Positions 1 through 10,477 of a stretch of 26,497 nucleotides of DNA are shown here, one piece after another (positions within the stretch are counted from its first letter, which is position 1; the number at the start of each line of letters is the position of its first letter). The stretch spans positions 316,886 through 343,382 of the forward strand of contig MU130224.1 in the NCBI GenBank assembly GCA_015039465.1. Direction: 5' to 3'. The notes below the pieces were generated by a model. It made no database searches. It worked only from the letters and a program-made list of their open reading frames with translations, and had not been told where the DNA came from. Source of the stretch: Phlegmacium glaucopus (taxonomy: Eukaryota; Basidiomycota; Agaricomycetes; Agaricales; Cortinariaceae). The position numbers and the translations under genes are program-made.

Positions 1-314
1 AAAGAATATTGAACCCCAAAAAGGGAATAATCTTTGTCTATCAAATCACAATCTCATATAGTCTGAGAAATTGGACTTTAAACACTGGTCAAATTAGGAA
101 AGAAGAGAGAAAAGAGAAAAGACAAGTTGTGAAAGATAGTCTAAAAAGGATTGGACTTTAAACCTGTATTTGGAAGTTCTATTCAAGAGTATACTGGTTA
201 TACTTTCAAGGAAACCCCAACTTGCTTAATACAGAAATTTGTTATTGGTTGCTGGTTGTTGGATTTGTTTTGAACATTTCCTTAAACAGTAATCTTAGAA
301 ATACAAATTCAATC
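1..314 (-). mobile_element. End of an unclassified insertion interrupting the copia RT
   Basis: AT-rich and without coding potential. Copia RT coding (minus strand) is readable down to a CCGG at 315-318 and then stops making sense, so foreign sequence begins here. Read on the minus strand the insert starts TGATATGATTGAATTTG. The insertion ending at 25853 shows a related terminus, TGATATGATTTAAATCTG, also directly abutting CCGG. A direct repeat containing TTGGACTTTAAAC lies at about 70-83 and 150-163. The other end is off the window, so the class cannot be assigned. Confidence 0.4.
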
Positions 315-1650
315 ATATCACCGGATTTTGTATGAATTGTGACAATACACCTACAGCAAATGCCGCGTCCAGTCTTGAAACAACAACAGCCCATAATAGG
401 CTGCCTATTGCTTCTGCATATGGAACTCCTTGCATTTTCGCAAATTGATTGGACGTAGACGGTCCCTGCTCAGCAGACAGTTGAACTCTGGGGTCAATAG
501 GTGTCAATACCGGCTTCACATTTGTGAGTCGAAACTTTTCTACCACGGATTCAATATAGGCACATTGATTTATTGATATTGTTCTAGATTTTCGGTCTTG
601 TTTGATTTCAAAACCAAGGAACCAACTGATAGGTCCGTTATCCATTATGTCCCAGTGCCTTTTGATGTTTGCTTTGAACTTTTTAGCATCTTCTTTACGT
701 TTGGAGGTGACTGCCATATCGTCGGTCACTACTGCAATAATTGTGTGCTCGTCTCCTGACCATCAATAGAAGACTGAATGATCTATAGCTGAATGCTTAA
801 ACCCCATATCGTGCAAGAACACTTTGCTCATTTCCTTATACCATCCTCTTCCTGCTTGCTTTAGGCCATACAACCCCTTCAGCAGCCTCAACACCTTCCC
901 TTCCTGTCCTGGCTTCAAGACTCCACATGGTGCTTTCATGTAAACAGTTTCGTTGAGAGGCGCATTCAGGTAAGCGCTTTTCACGTCAACATGTTCAATT
1001 TCCCAATCTTGTTCTGCAGCGTTTGCGAGAACCGCGCGAACAGTGGGCATCTTCGCAGCAGATGAGAAAGTTTCGGTATAATTCACACCCTCCACTTGTC
1101 TATGACCACCAGCTACGATTCGTACTCAGTAACTTAATGTTTCGCCATTGGGTCCTTGCTTTACTCTCAAGACTTCATTACATGGAATAGCAGCCTGACC
1201 TTTTGGTAGGTCTTCTACTGTCCAAGTACCGAATTTTTCGAGCTGATTAATCTCATAGTCTAATGCTGCTTGCCAGTCCTTTGCATTTGGTCCATGTAAT
1301 GCTTCATCAAGTGAGCATGGATTGGATGGTAATGTTCCAACGAGTGCAAAGTCAGATGGAAGGAAGCTGAGTTCTTCATCGTCGTTGTTTACTTCATCTA
1401 CTGACTTGTTTTGAAGATTTGAGTCATCATAGTGAGCTAGGGTTGTGATTAGACCGTCATTTAGTGTCTTGTAAGCTCCTGGGGGCTTGCGCTGACGACG
1501 ACCGTGACCATACTGCTGGATTTGGGCATCATCTTGTTCAATTTCCATAACTGGTTCATGTTCAACTTCAGTTACAGGTTCGGATGTGGTGACAGTTGAT
1601 TGATCCTGAGGTACGATATCTATTTCTTGTTCAGGTTGAGAATCAGTTAC
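315..1650 (-). pseudogene. copia reverse transcriptase (RVT_2), truncated
   Basis: RVT_2 begins near 1330 with EALHGPNAKDWQAALDYEI. It continues with VNYTETFSSAAKMPTVRAVL, DVKSAYLNAPL (catalytic Asp motif), LLKGLYGLKQAGRGWY, then TDDMAV at about 715-729, the position equivalent to YVDD. Stops at 1126-1128 and 763-765 are TGA where CGA is expected. Coding ends at 315 shortly before the start of RNase H. The stretch 1550-1880 is the acidic linker between integrase and RT. Confidence 0.85.
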
Positions 1651-1779
1651 TGATTGATCTTTTTCAACATTTTCGACAGTATTATCAATATTTTCTGGAT
1701 TATCCGGGGATTGGTGGATGATTTTATCCCTCTCCCCCTCAGCCAGTATATCACCATCGATATTGAAAGTTTCACTGAT

Positions 1780-3239
1780 TCATACATCGTCTTGATTGAA
1801 AAGGACATTTCTCTCAACAGTAATAGATTGTTTAGCAGGCCAGTATATCCTGTACCCCTTGGATTTGGAGTCGTAACCAACAAAACGGCCTAGCTGAGCT
1901 CTAGAGTCCAACTTTCCAGCGTTTAGGTTCTTTACATAGGCGGCCGCTCCAAACTCCTGAATGCCAGCAAGATGAGGTTTCTTTTTATTCAGCATTTTGT
2001 ATGGGGTTTTTCCATCTAATGTGCGTGCTGGAGTTCGGTTTTGAAGCCACGTTGTGTGCTTCATTGCTTCTTCCCAGAGAAAACAAGGTAGATCTGATGC
2101 AAGAAGCAAAGCTCGAGCTCGTTTGGCTCGAGTACGCATACCTCGCTCAGCAGTTCCATTTTGGGGTGGAGAGTCATGTACGGTAAGTTCACGTACAGTG
2201 CCTTGATTGTCTTGGTGCTGAAGCATTTGTTTAGACATGAATTCTCCCCCTCAATCTGAGTGTACAGCTTTAATTTGATTGCCTGTCTGGGTCTTGATAA
2301 AGCTTTGTCCTGCTTATACGACCTGAAAGTTTCACTCTTTTTCTCTTGGAAATAGAGTTTTGTTTTGCGGGTTGCATCATCAATACGCACGGCTACATAG
2401 TAATGTCCATTTAGACTCTTAACTAATGCAGGTCCCCATAGGTCCCAATGGACACGATCGCCATATTTTGCAGCTCTGGTGTCCGACTCTTTTGGATATG
2501 GAAGTCTGACTGACTTGGCTTTCACACATGCTTCACAGAACTCAATCTTGGAATCAGTATCGAGTTCAATTCCTGTTATTAATCCTTTTGTGACAGCATG
2601 TTTGATAGCAGCAGCATATATGTGTCCCAGCTTGCGATGTGCTTCATTTATACTCATTTTGAGTGAAGCTACATGTGCATGGTGTTCGTCTTTGGGTTGG
2701 TTTGAGACCGGGATGCGGTAGAGGTCATCGACTTGAGGTATAATGGCTATTGTACGTCCATTAGGTTGCTTTATGGTGAAGTTCCCTTTCTGAAACGTCA
2801 CTAGATGCCCGGATTTTTCAAGTATGCTTATAGATATCAACGTAAAAGCCAGATCAGGTGCATGAATCACACCCTTGAACATTGTCTTGGTTTTATGTGA
2901 ACCGTTTGGCAGGTCGAGATGCATATCCCCCATACCAATAGCCTTGACCTTCCTGCCGTCAGCTGTTGTTATTTCGCGATTGATAAATTGATAATTGGTG
3001 AATTTTGAGCGGTCTGGTGAGTAATCGCGGCTGGCTCCACTGTCTACACAACCACCTAATTTGTTTTTCGAGTTTGACATAGCATTTGCAACATCGACGT
3101 AGTCTGATGTACAGGTAAACGTGAAAAACTTGTTGTCCTCGTTGTCTATCGCTATTATCGCTGTCTCGGTCTTTTTGGACTTCTTTTGCCTCAGGCCTTG
3201 TCCCTCTTTGCCACCGCCCTTAGACCAGCATTCGTTGCT
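1780..3239 (-). pseudogene. copia protease and integrase (decayed)
   Basis: The aspartic protease motif GCVDSGAS lies near 3030-3052. The GAG-pre-integrase zinc-binding part follows: HRKLGHI, then CEACVKAKS at about 2515-2680. The integrase core starts at GDRVHWDLWGPAL. A single-base frameshift near 2300 and a TGA at 2251-2253 interrupt the core. After it come NGTAERGMRTRAKRARALLL with the catalytic Glu and the typical GYDSKSKGYRIYWP tail, about 1800-2170. The order is normal for copia; the lesions make it non-functional. Confidence 0.85.
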
Positions 3240-4096
3240 CATGTGTCCTGCCTTTCCACAATTTCCACATCTATCTTGCAAGTGTGTTTTATTGTGTTTA
3301 TCGGACCTTTTGTGCTGACAGCCTTTGTTTCTTCCACTTCTCTTTGCATGCGCAACGAGTGCTGATTCAGCACCTCTGCCTCTTTCATCATTAATAAGAC
3401 GATGGTGGGCTTCCTCAATGATGAAGGCGATAAGGTCATCGGTCTTCATATGTTGCGCCTGGCCTCCTGAGAGGTTACTAGCTCATTCCACAGCAGTGAT
3501 GGTTTGCAAAGTTGGTCGATAGGTTTTGGGTAGCGACAACATGACGATGATATTGAAGCGTGTTTCGGAGAGAGTCGATCCCATCTTCAAGAGATTGTCT
3601 CAACGTTGCAGCATTGACTGGAAGTGATTTTTGAGTTCTGAAAGGTGAAGCTTTGGATCCTCATTATCATTTAGTTTCATGCTTGACAATTGGTCTTCGG
3701 CATCAAGGATGTACAGGGTGCTCTTTGTCGTCGCGTCTGCCTTTACTTCTTATTGCCAAGATGTGTTGAAGTCGTCGAAAGGATAAGATGTTGAGCCATA
3801 TATTCACGTTTTTCGAATTCAACTATTCTGACTTCCTTGGCTTCTATTTGCTCTTCCATAGCAGGAGTTTTTTGGTCTGATAGTACAAGGACCTCATCAA
3901 TGACTGCAAATAGTTTAGGTGCGGTTGCGGTGCCTTCTATGTGTCTCCATAGACCTTTTGAACCCATTGCCTTTTGTATTCTAGGCTTGTAATCAGCCCA
4001 GTTACTTCCGTCGTCATGGAGCTTGGGGATTGCAAGGGTTGTAGTGTCTTGAATGGAGTTCATCGATAGATTGGACATTTTGTCCTCGGGGCCCAT
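3240..4096 (-). pseudogene. gag: copia gag (decayed)
   Basis: Starts at ATG 4096 with a copia-type N terminus (LHDDGSNWADYKPRI, then KGLWRHIEG, the UBN2/retrotran_gag-like segment). Recognisable gag continues in other frames over 3742-3450 (for example STLYILDAEDQLSSMKLNDN). It resumes in the frame read from 3449 and reaches a zinc knuckle, CGNCGKAGHMSNEC, at about 3229-3270. Two TGA stops at 3600-3602 and 3483-3485 stand where a CGA arginine codon fits the reading frame. A frame change lies near 3743. It would make the nucleocapsid; not functional here. Confidence 0.8.
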
Positions 4097-4100
4097 AACC
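4089..4100 (-). promoter_or_regulatory. Primer-binding site matching the internal half of initiator tRNA-Met
   Basis: Directly next to the LTR the minus strand reads GGTTATGGGCCC. Its complement, GGGCCCATAACC, is the anticodon-stem/loop sequence of eukaryotic initiator tRNA-Met, not a tRNA 3' end. Drosophila copia is primed by the 5' half of tRNA-iMet through this kind of site. The gag ATG (4096) lies inside the site. Confidence 0.75.
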
Positions 4101-4531
4101 TGTTAAGATATTTTGCAGCTAGAGCAATGAAATAGTAAGTCTCAACCTTTTAGTAAAAGTTGTATATTAATTATTATACCTAGAGCAATGAAATAGTAAC
4201 TAGGTATATGTTAGATGCAGTAGTTAATGTAATAAACGAATGAACTCACATCTCAACCTTTTAGTAAAAGTTGAGACTTGCTACTGTAAGATTCATGACT
4301 AATGAATGTGACCGTTTACGTGACACAAGAATAAAGGGAATGATAAGATTTAAGATAAAAGATAAAAGATAAAAGAGAGAATAAACAAGTCGAAACTTGT
4401 ATACCTCAACAGCACTGTACGGAGTACAAACTACCGGAGACAGCTCCAACGGAGCTGGACCAGAGTAACATATGATGGAATGTAACAGTGAGAGTAAGGA
4501 CTTGGCAAAAAAAACCTTGACAAGTCCAACA
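4101..4531 (-). repeat. 5' LTR of the copia element (431 bp)
   Basis: On the minus strand it starts TGTTGGACTTGTCAAGG and ends TATCTTAACA, giving the TGTT...AACA ends expected of an LTR, and the primer site follows immediately at 4100. Inside are two small direct repeats (CTAGAGCAATGAAATAGTAA at 4119-4138 and 4180-4199; TCTCAACCTTTTAGTAAAAG at 4140 and 4251). The second copy of the latter forms an imperfect palindrome at 4251-4276. The inverted pair CAGCTCC-AAC-GGAGCTG lies near 4442-4458. A block at 4411-4489 recurs, split in two, at 24544-24571 and 25854-25909. Confidence 0.8.
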
Positions 4532-5069
4532 TTCAACTGTGAAAAACAACCCCATCACCTGTCAGCTTGAACCTCAGCTCAGCCTAGGGCATTGTACGCT
4601 GTGACAGGTCCCCCTGGTCCTGGGAGATCCCAGGGAAGAAATGTTTTTCTAGGAGAGTTGTAGGCCAGAATTGTTAAAAAAAATGACTGCGTTTAGAGTA
4701 GTTGACATTTCTTCATAGTGTACCACAGTGACTTCAACTTCAAGTTACAATGAAAATTTTGATTTGGCAGCTGTTGATGTGGCAAAGAGGGAGTTGCATT
4801 GGAAAGTTCTCTAAGTCCAAAAAATTCCTACATACAGGAGTTCACAAAAATGGCCATGTGAAAAAGTAATGGTTTACATCCATTATCAGAAACATAGATG
4901 ACAAACAAGTGTAACTGTAGATCAAATGTGTGTAAACCAAAGACAAGGAGTGGAAAATGTGTATACTAAGGTAAGCACCAGGCAAGTGATACAGCTAACT
5001 GTAAGGCATTCCCTGACAGACCACCAGTTCTAATTCAAAACTTTGGCATCACTAGATATCAACAAAAAT
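4532..5069. other. Non-coding stretch between copia and the NACHT-WD40 gene
   Basis: I see no gene here. A perfect short palindrome CCTGGGA-GA-TCCCAGG lies at 4619-4634, and the inverted pair ACCTGTCA / TGACAGGT lies about 45 bp apart near 4557-4609. The part from 4640 to 5069 is AT-rich, nearly without CpG, and probably contains the 3' untranslated region of the gene on its right. Confidence 0.5.
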
Positions 5070-5544
5070 TTAAAAGTGGATATAAGAACATACTGGGGGA
5101 TAGCAAAAACAATTTGACAAGTGACAATAAGAAGAATGGAAAATAATTGTCTTGTGGTAACAACCACTCAGCCTTGATAAGAGGTCAACAATGTTAATCC
5201 AGAAACTATGTTTGAAGACAAATTTTGAGCAATGAAGTAAAAACACTGAGTAAAATTTACAAATCATACATACCTCTAAAACCAAAACCTCTCCTGATGT
5301 ATATCCAAGGCATATCTTAGACTGATGACAACTGATAATTGATGGTTTGCAGAAAGGAGGTGGAATCCAGATTCTCTGAAGGCTTTTAGTGTGGCATATG
5401 GTATTTTCAGATATGGCAAGGAAAGATGGCTGGGATGAGAGATTAATGTTGCCATGAGAATCTTTCCAGATAAAGACACCATCAGGAAGTGATAATACAT
5501 CAGGCAATTGAGTGTTGTCAGATGGAACAGAGGTATGTCCTTTT

Positions 5545-7310
5545 AGCTCTGATTCACACTCTCTTGTGGCTGTATTGCAGATTTGTGTAGTATGATCAAC
5601 AGATGCAGACACAACATGCATACCATCCAGGGAGAATACAGCAGGCCTGACCCACCCAGAATGTCCTTTCAGTTCTGCTTCACACTCTCTTGTGGCTGTA
5701 TTCCAGATCTGTGCAGTGTGATCAGAAGATGCAGACACAATATGCATACCATCAGAAGAGAAGACAGCAGATTTTATCCAGCCTGAATATGATTTAAGCT
5801 GTGCTTCACACCCTCCCGAGGCTGTATTCCAGATCTGTGCAGTGCCACCTTTTTCAGATATGGATATAATATGCATACTATCAGGAGAGAAGACAGCAGA
5901 ATTAACTGAGGCAAAATGACCTTTCAGCTCTGATTCACACTCTCCTGTGGCTGTATTTCAGACCCGTGTAGTGCAGTCATCAGATGCAGACACAATATGC
6001 ATACCATCAGGAGAGAAGACAGCAGACATGACCTGGCCTGAATGTCCTTTCAGCTCTGCTTCACACTCTGCTGAGGCCACATTCCAGATCCGTGCAGTGT
6101 AATCATCAGATGCAGACACAATATGCATACCATCAGGGGAGAAGACAGCAGATCTGACTCTGTCTGAATGTCCTTTCAGCTCTGCTTCACACTCTCCTGT
6201 AGTTGTATTCCAGATTTGTGCAGTGTGATCATAAGATGCAGACACAATATGCATACCATCAGGAGAGAAGACAGCAGATGAGACTTGGCTTGAATGTCCT
6301 TTCAGCTCTTCTTCACACCCTGCTGAGGCTGTATTCCAGATCCATGCAGTATGATCATGAGATGCAGACACAATATGCCTACCATCAGGAGAGAAGACAG
6401 TGGATCTGACCTTGTCTATATGTCCTTTCAGCTCTGCTTGACACTCTCCTGTGGCTGTATTCCAGATCCGTGCAGTGTGATCATGAGATGCAGACACAAT
6501 GTGCATACCATCAGGAGAGAAGACAGCAGATGCAACCCAGGCTGAATGTCCTTTCAGCTCCACTTCACACTCTCCTGTGATTGTATTCCAGATCCGTGCA
6601 GTGCAATCCCAAGATGCAGACACAATATGCATTCCATCAGGAGAGAAGACAGCAGACACAACACAGTTTGTATGTCCTTTCAGCTCTGCTTCACACTCTC
6701 CTGTGACTGTATTCCAGATCCTTGCAGTGTGATCAGAAGATGCAGACACAATGTACATACCATCAGGAGAGAAGACAGCAGACCTGACCAAGAATGAATG
6801 TCCTCTCAGCTTTGATTCACACTCTCCTGTGGCTGTATTCCAGATCCATGCAGTACAATCATGAGATGCAGACACAATATGCATGCCATCAGGAGAGAAG
6901 ACAGCAGACACAACCCAGTTTGTATGTCCTTTCAGCTCTGCTTCACACTCTGCTGTGGCTGTATTCCAGATCCGTGCAGTGTAATCATAAGATGCAGACA
7001 CAATATGCATACCATCAGGAGAGAATATAGCAGACCTGACCTCAAATGAATGTCCTTTTAGCTCTGCTTCAAACTCTCCTGTGGCTGTATTCCAAATCCT
7101 TGCAGTGCGATCATCAGATGCAGACACAATGTGCATACCATCAGGAGAGAAGACACCTGAGTTGACTTTCCCTGAATGTCCTTTCAGTGTTGCTTCACAC
7201 TGGCCTGTGGCTGTATTCCAGATACACACAGTGTGATCATCAGATACAGACACAATATATGTTCCATCAGGAGAGAAGACACCAGAATTGACACCATTTG
7301 AATGTCTTAG
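5545..7310 (-). repeat. Array of 14 near-identical 126-bp WD40 repeats
   Basis: Each unit encodes 42 residues on the pattern GHS-xxx-V-x-SAVFSPDGMHIVSAS-x-D-x-TAxIWNTATGECEAELK. Most framework positions are identical from unit to unit, while a few positions change each time: two or three after GHS/GHT (FE, NW, FL, NC, AW, DK, SQ, DR), one after the following Val, and those flanking the Asp of the SxDx turn (YDY, HDC, SDH, WDC). Fungal NLR propellers with high internal conservation show this pattern, the variable positions facing the ligand-binding surface. Units 1, 12, 13 and 14 at the edges are the most divergent. Confidence 0.9.
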
Positions 7311-9223
7311 AACTACTTCAGACTGGCTCCATACCTTTCTCTTTCCAACACAGAGCTTCCACTGACAGTCCATTCTATTTCCATATGTTTTCCAGATATC
7401 TGATTTTTCTGGCAGCCAAGCCAATGCTGATGGACATCCTTCAAGGCTGTTTATTTTGATAAAATCAAAATTCTCTTTCAAAAACTGTTTAGCATCAATC
7501 ACCATTAGGGCCATTGTGGCCAAGTGCTTTTGGGTCTAGTTTCTGTTGTAAGCACAATTCATTTGCAGCAACAAGATCACTTACATTTATCCAATTTTCT
7601 AGTTTATATAGTGCATGCATTGCACTTCCCAACTTTCCTAAAATACTCAAACAATCCATCCATTGCAGAAGGTGTGTTTGAAAAAAATACTTCAACTCAT
7701 CAGGCCCATTGTTGTTGTCTGTATAGGTGAAGTGAAAGGCCCAGCTATCACAAGCATATGCAAGTAATTCAGAAATCTCTTCACATTTTCTTTCTGCCAA
7801 GTAAGAAACATCTTTTTTACCTGACCACTCTGTATCTATTAATGATAGACACCGAAGTGCTAGGGATTTATGTGAAGCACAGGGGTCAAGATAGTGTTTT
7901 GAGGAAAGAATCTGATTACTGATAAAATCATAGAAGGAGGCATGGAATATTGAGATGGGTACATCAGGTTCTTGAGATGGAATATATATTAAGGAATGAA
8001 GAGGAGCCAGGGCAGCCTCAGTGTGCTCTATGGGCATTTGCATCAAAGCACTGATGGCAGTCATAGAAAGAGGATTATAAGTATATACAACAGCTGTAAG
8101 AACCATTTGTATATCTAGTTTCTCCCCACCACTTGCAGAGGCAGAAGCAGTATCCAAAATTTGTTCATAAAGGATATCCAGTGCATGGATTAGACCATAT
8201 TTTGTCTCTGATGCAGAATTGACAACATCTGAAAGACGCTGAGGCATGGAAAAGCTACCTCTCTCAGTAATATATTTGCAGACTGTGGCTGCATAAATAA
8301 ACAGAGTGCCAGACATGTTGACAAGCCTGTCAAGTTCAGCCTGAGGAGGCCAGTCATGTCTACTATGCTTAATTTGGCCTCCAAGTAAGCAAGCTTTAAT
8401 GTAAAGCTCAATATCAGCCTTGACTACCTCCTTTTCAACCTTATGAAGGATGAAATTAGAATGACCCCAAGAATGATCAAAAGTCTCCATCACTACTATT
8501 TCTGGACGACTAGTGATAAAGAACTTGACTGGAAGAGATTGACTGTGCTTTAAGATCACAGAAAGTAACTCAGCCACAAGGGACTGGCTGGAGCACTCAT
8601 CCAGAGCATCAAGAACAATGACTGGGACATCTACCACTTCACTGGTATCACTATATGCATCAGTGAGTGGTTTAACAATGAAATTCAGGAATTGATTCCC
8701 AATCCTCCAAGATGAGCAGTCAGGATTGGCTTCCACCACATCCAGGATAAGTTGTGACAGGGAAGGAAAATACTTGGCTAACTGAAGGGCAATGGTGGGG
8801 ATGATGCAACGAACATCACTGGTATCAACCCGGAGGTGAGAGGAGAAGAAGGTACCACCAAGGGAATCCTTTTCACGGAGGATTTCACTGAATGAGTAAG
8901 CAATTGTCGTTTTGCCGGTTCCAGCCATCCCATTGAGCCAGTATACCTTTGTGGTCGTATTATCACCTGCCCACACTTCCAGCGCGTCAAGGATTGCCTT
9001 GCGAGTGTTCTTCGTACACGGGTTACGTGGAGCAGGGGATGCTGCATCATATTCAGCGAATTGAGCACGTGGCAGGAGTTTCTCAGATAGCGCAAGCTAT
9101 GAACTCGCTTTTAGCGTAGATCACCACACTTCAAAGATTATATACACTCACTAGGATTCGAGACCTCAATTGTCCATTTTCATCAGCTTTGGATACATGC
9201 TGGATCTGATAAGACGATAGAAA

Positions 9224-9555
9224 CTCAGTACACCGATTGGGTCTTACGCAGATAGAATGATACTTACACTGTTGGCCATTTCAATGGTCGACTGATGCAG
9301 GTATACATTTTGAGCACCTTGGAAGAGAGTCATTGGACTAGGGCTATTCGGAGATGTGTGCTACATGAGCAGGAATTAGTGAAGATGATATAAATTCTCA
9401 GTACACCGATTGGGTCTTATGCAGATAGAATGATACTTACGCTGTTGGTCATTTCAATGGTCGACTGATACAGGTATACATTGTGAGCGCCATGGAAGAG
9501 AGTCATTGGACTAGGGTTATTTGGAGATGTGTGCTACATGAGCAGGAATTAGTGA
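9224..9555 (-). repeat. Tandem duplication of a 93-nt exon with flanking introns (173-bp period)
   Basis: The segment at 9224-9382 recurs at 9397-9555 with roughly a dozen differences. Each copy holds a 93-nt exon bounded by TGTAG (acceptor) and GTAAGT (donor): 9533-9441 and 9360-9268. Both are phase 0 on both sides, so either, both or neither can be spliced in without a frame change. The encoded segments run HTSPN...PMTLFHGAHNVYLYQS and HTSPN...PMTLFQGAQNVYLHQS. They carry the FxxAxNxxi-type segment that is common before the NTPase in agaricomycete NLRs. Confidence 0.85.
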
Positions 9556-9993
9556 CGACGATGGTGAGCGCAGCATAGACGCTGACCATAGGTGGAGTTT
9601 CTGGTCCTTGGCTACTAGCGGAATCAGGTTGCCAGGGTACAACAGGTCCGGATGCTGGAATGGGTGCAGAGATTAGAGAGGACACCGTGTACGCTTCTGT
9701 ACTCCCAACCGCCGTGGCAAGTGGGCGATCAACGCCGACCACAGGGACCATTTCGAGGGCCAAATTACTTGAAAATATCATGTTGAGTAATAATCAATGA
9801 ATATCAGATGTAGTTTAACTACCCACCTTGTTCCTGCATCCACCGTCGCCAGATGACTACCAGAGCCTAAACCCACGGCGATCGATGATGGTGTAGGTGG
9901 GCGCTCCAAATGAAGAAGAGAAGATAACTTCCCTTTGAAAGATCGAGCAACTTTTTCTACGCGATTGTTCCTAGATGGTCTTTCGCTCGACAT

Positions 9994-10246
9994 GATGATG
10001 ATAGTTTCAATGAAGAGAACGTCGTCGCACCATTGTCTTGTTTAATTTGACGACTGTTGACAGGGTGGGTTCCTTTGGTGTTAAAGAAGCTAAACACGTG
10101 AGTTAATTTCGCAGCGCATCGTTGATAAACAATGATGATGCATTTACCTAAGATGGTCTCTGGTTGCACTAGTTTAATCAAGTGAGGCTACATATATATT
10201 ATATCAGTTGGATTATTATCAAATTAGTGCTACAACCGAAACAGGC
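9994..10246. other. Putative promoter region of the NACHT-WD40 gene
   Basis: This stretch lies directly upstream of the NACHT-WD40 ATG at 9993. On the minus strand it still holds weakly recognisable coding (IIIVYQRC near 10115-10140) that could be the next, decayed exon of the membrane-protein remnant at 10247-10477. If so, the NLR gene sits on top of the 3' part of an older gene. No clear TATA element is visible. Confidence 0.35.
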
Positions 10247-10477
10247 TCACATATTATGTATATCGAAAACGAACTTAAAAGCAGATAGACCATAGAGCGT
10301 GCAAAGTGGGTAGATAAGATAATTTCGCTTTGCGTCGGGAGTCTTCGGACTCATCGCATGGAGGTATAGGTAAAGAACAAAACAGCCGGCATAAAGTCCT
10401 GAATATCGTATTGTGTTTAGTGAGGAGTCAAATGTTGCCAGATGTAATATTATTACCGACAAAGAATCCTCCCACAA
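10247..10477 (-). pseudogene. Fragment of a multi-pass membrane protein
   Basis: The 76-residue exon starts MWEDSLSVIILHLATFDS, followed by a hydrophobic segment (YAGCFVLYLYLHAM), a basic loop (KTPDAKRNYL) and a second hydrophobic segment (YPLCTLYGLSAFKFVFDI). It ends at a GTGAGC donor near 10247. The pattern resembles the seven-transmembrane proteins of unknown function that are frequent in agaricomycetes; I recognise it from general pattern only. The gene cannot continue far, because the NACHT-WD40 start is 254 bp away, so this is most likely a truncated remnant. Confidence 0.45.

Larger units (their letters stand above)
315..4531 (-). mobile_element. Ty1/copia LTR retrotransposon, 3'-truncated and decayed
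   Basis: On the minus strand the order is 5' LTR (4531-4101), primer-binding site, gag with a CCHC knuckle, protease, integrase, reverse transcriptase. Integrase before RT is the copia (Pseudoviridae-type) order. The element ends inside the RT C-terminal region at 315; RNase H, polypurine tract and 3' LTR are missing and other repeat sequence lies beyond the break. Coding capacity is split by at least five in-frame TGA codons and at least one frameshift in integrase, so it cannot be autonomous. No second LTR is present in the window, so age cannot be estimated from LTR divergence. Confidence 0.9.
5274..9993 (-). pseudogene. NACHT-WD40 STAND (NLR-type) gene with a premature stop in WD40 repeat 11
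   Basis: Fungal NLR-type sensor ATPase: a NACHT NTPase that would switch and oligomerise when its WD40 propellers bind a ligand. Likely exons (minus): 9993-9828, 9767-9587, 9533-9441, 9360-9268, 9205-9152, 9096-7585, about 7535-5274. All phases agree. Exon 6 carries the P-loop GMAGTGKTT (near 8925), Walker B VIVLDALDEC and FFITSRPE. A 49-nt (or 58-nt) intron from donor GTAAGT at 7584 joins it in frame to the WD40 exon. That exon has 14 repeats of 42 residues, i.e. two seven-bladed propellers, then a C-terminal segment with SKICLGYTSGEVLVLEV before a GTATGT donor at 5273. In repeat 11 the conserved Trp codon is TGA (5958-5960), so the product would be about 1,225 residues instead of about 1,450. 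The N terminus (MSSERPSRNNRVEKVARSF...) is basic and matches no domain I know. The exon 2 donor (GTCAGC, 9586) is weak, so that boundary is uncertain. It may be a pseudogene, a readthrough gene or a shortened allele. Confidence 0.85.

Noticed and set aside
4261..4536. Open frame of 91 codons
   Set aside because: Lies inside the copia LTR; no domain.
5583..7049. Many plus-strand open frames rich in HNMHTIRREDSR-like repeats
   Set aside because: They are the antisense of the 126-bp WD40 repeats and repeat only because the sense gene does.
7495..7523. Separate genes for the NACHT part and the WD40 part (overlapping frames)
   Set aside because: A GTAAGT donor at 7584 and AG acceptors at 7536 or 7527 restore one frame, and the combined layout is the usual fungal one.
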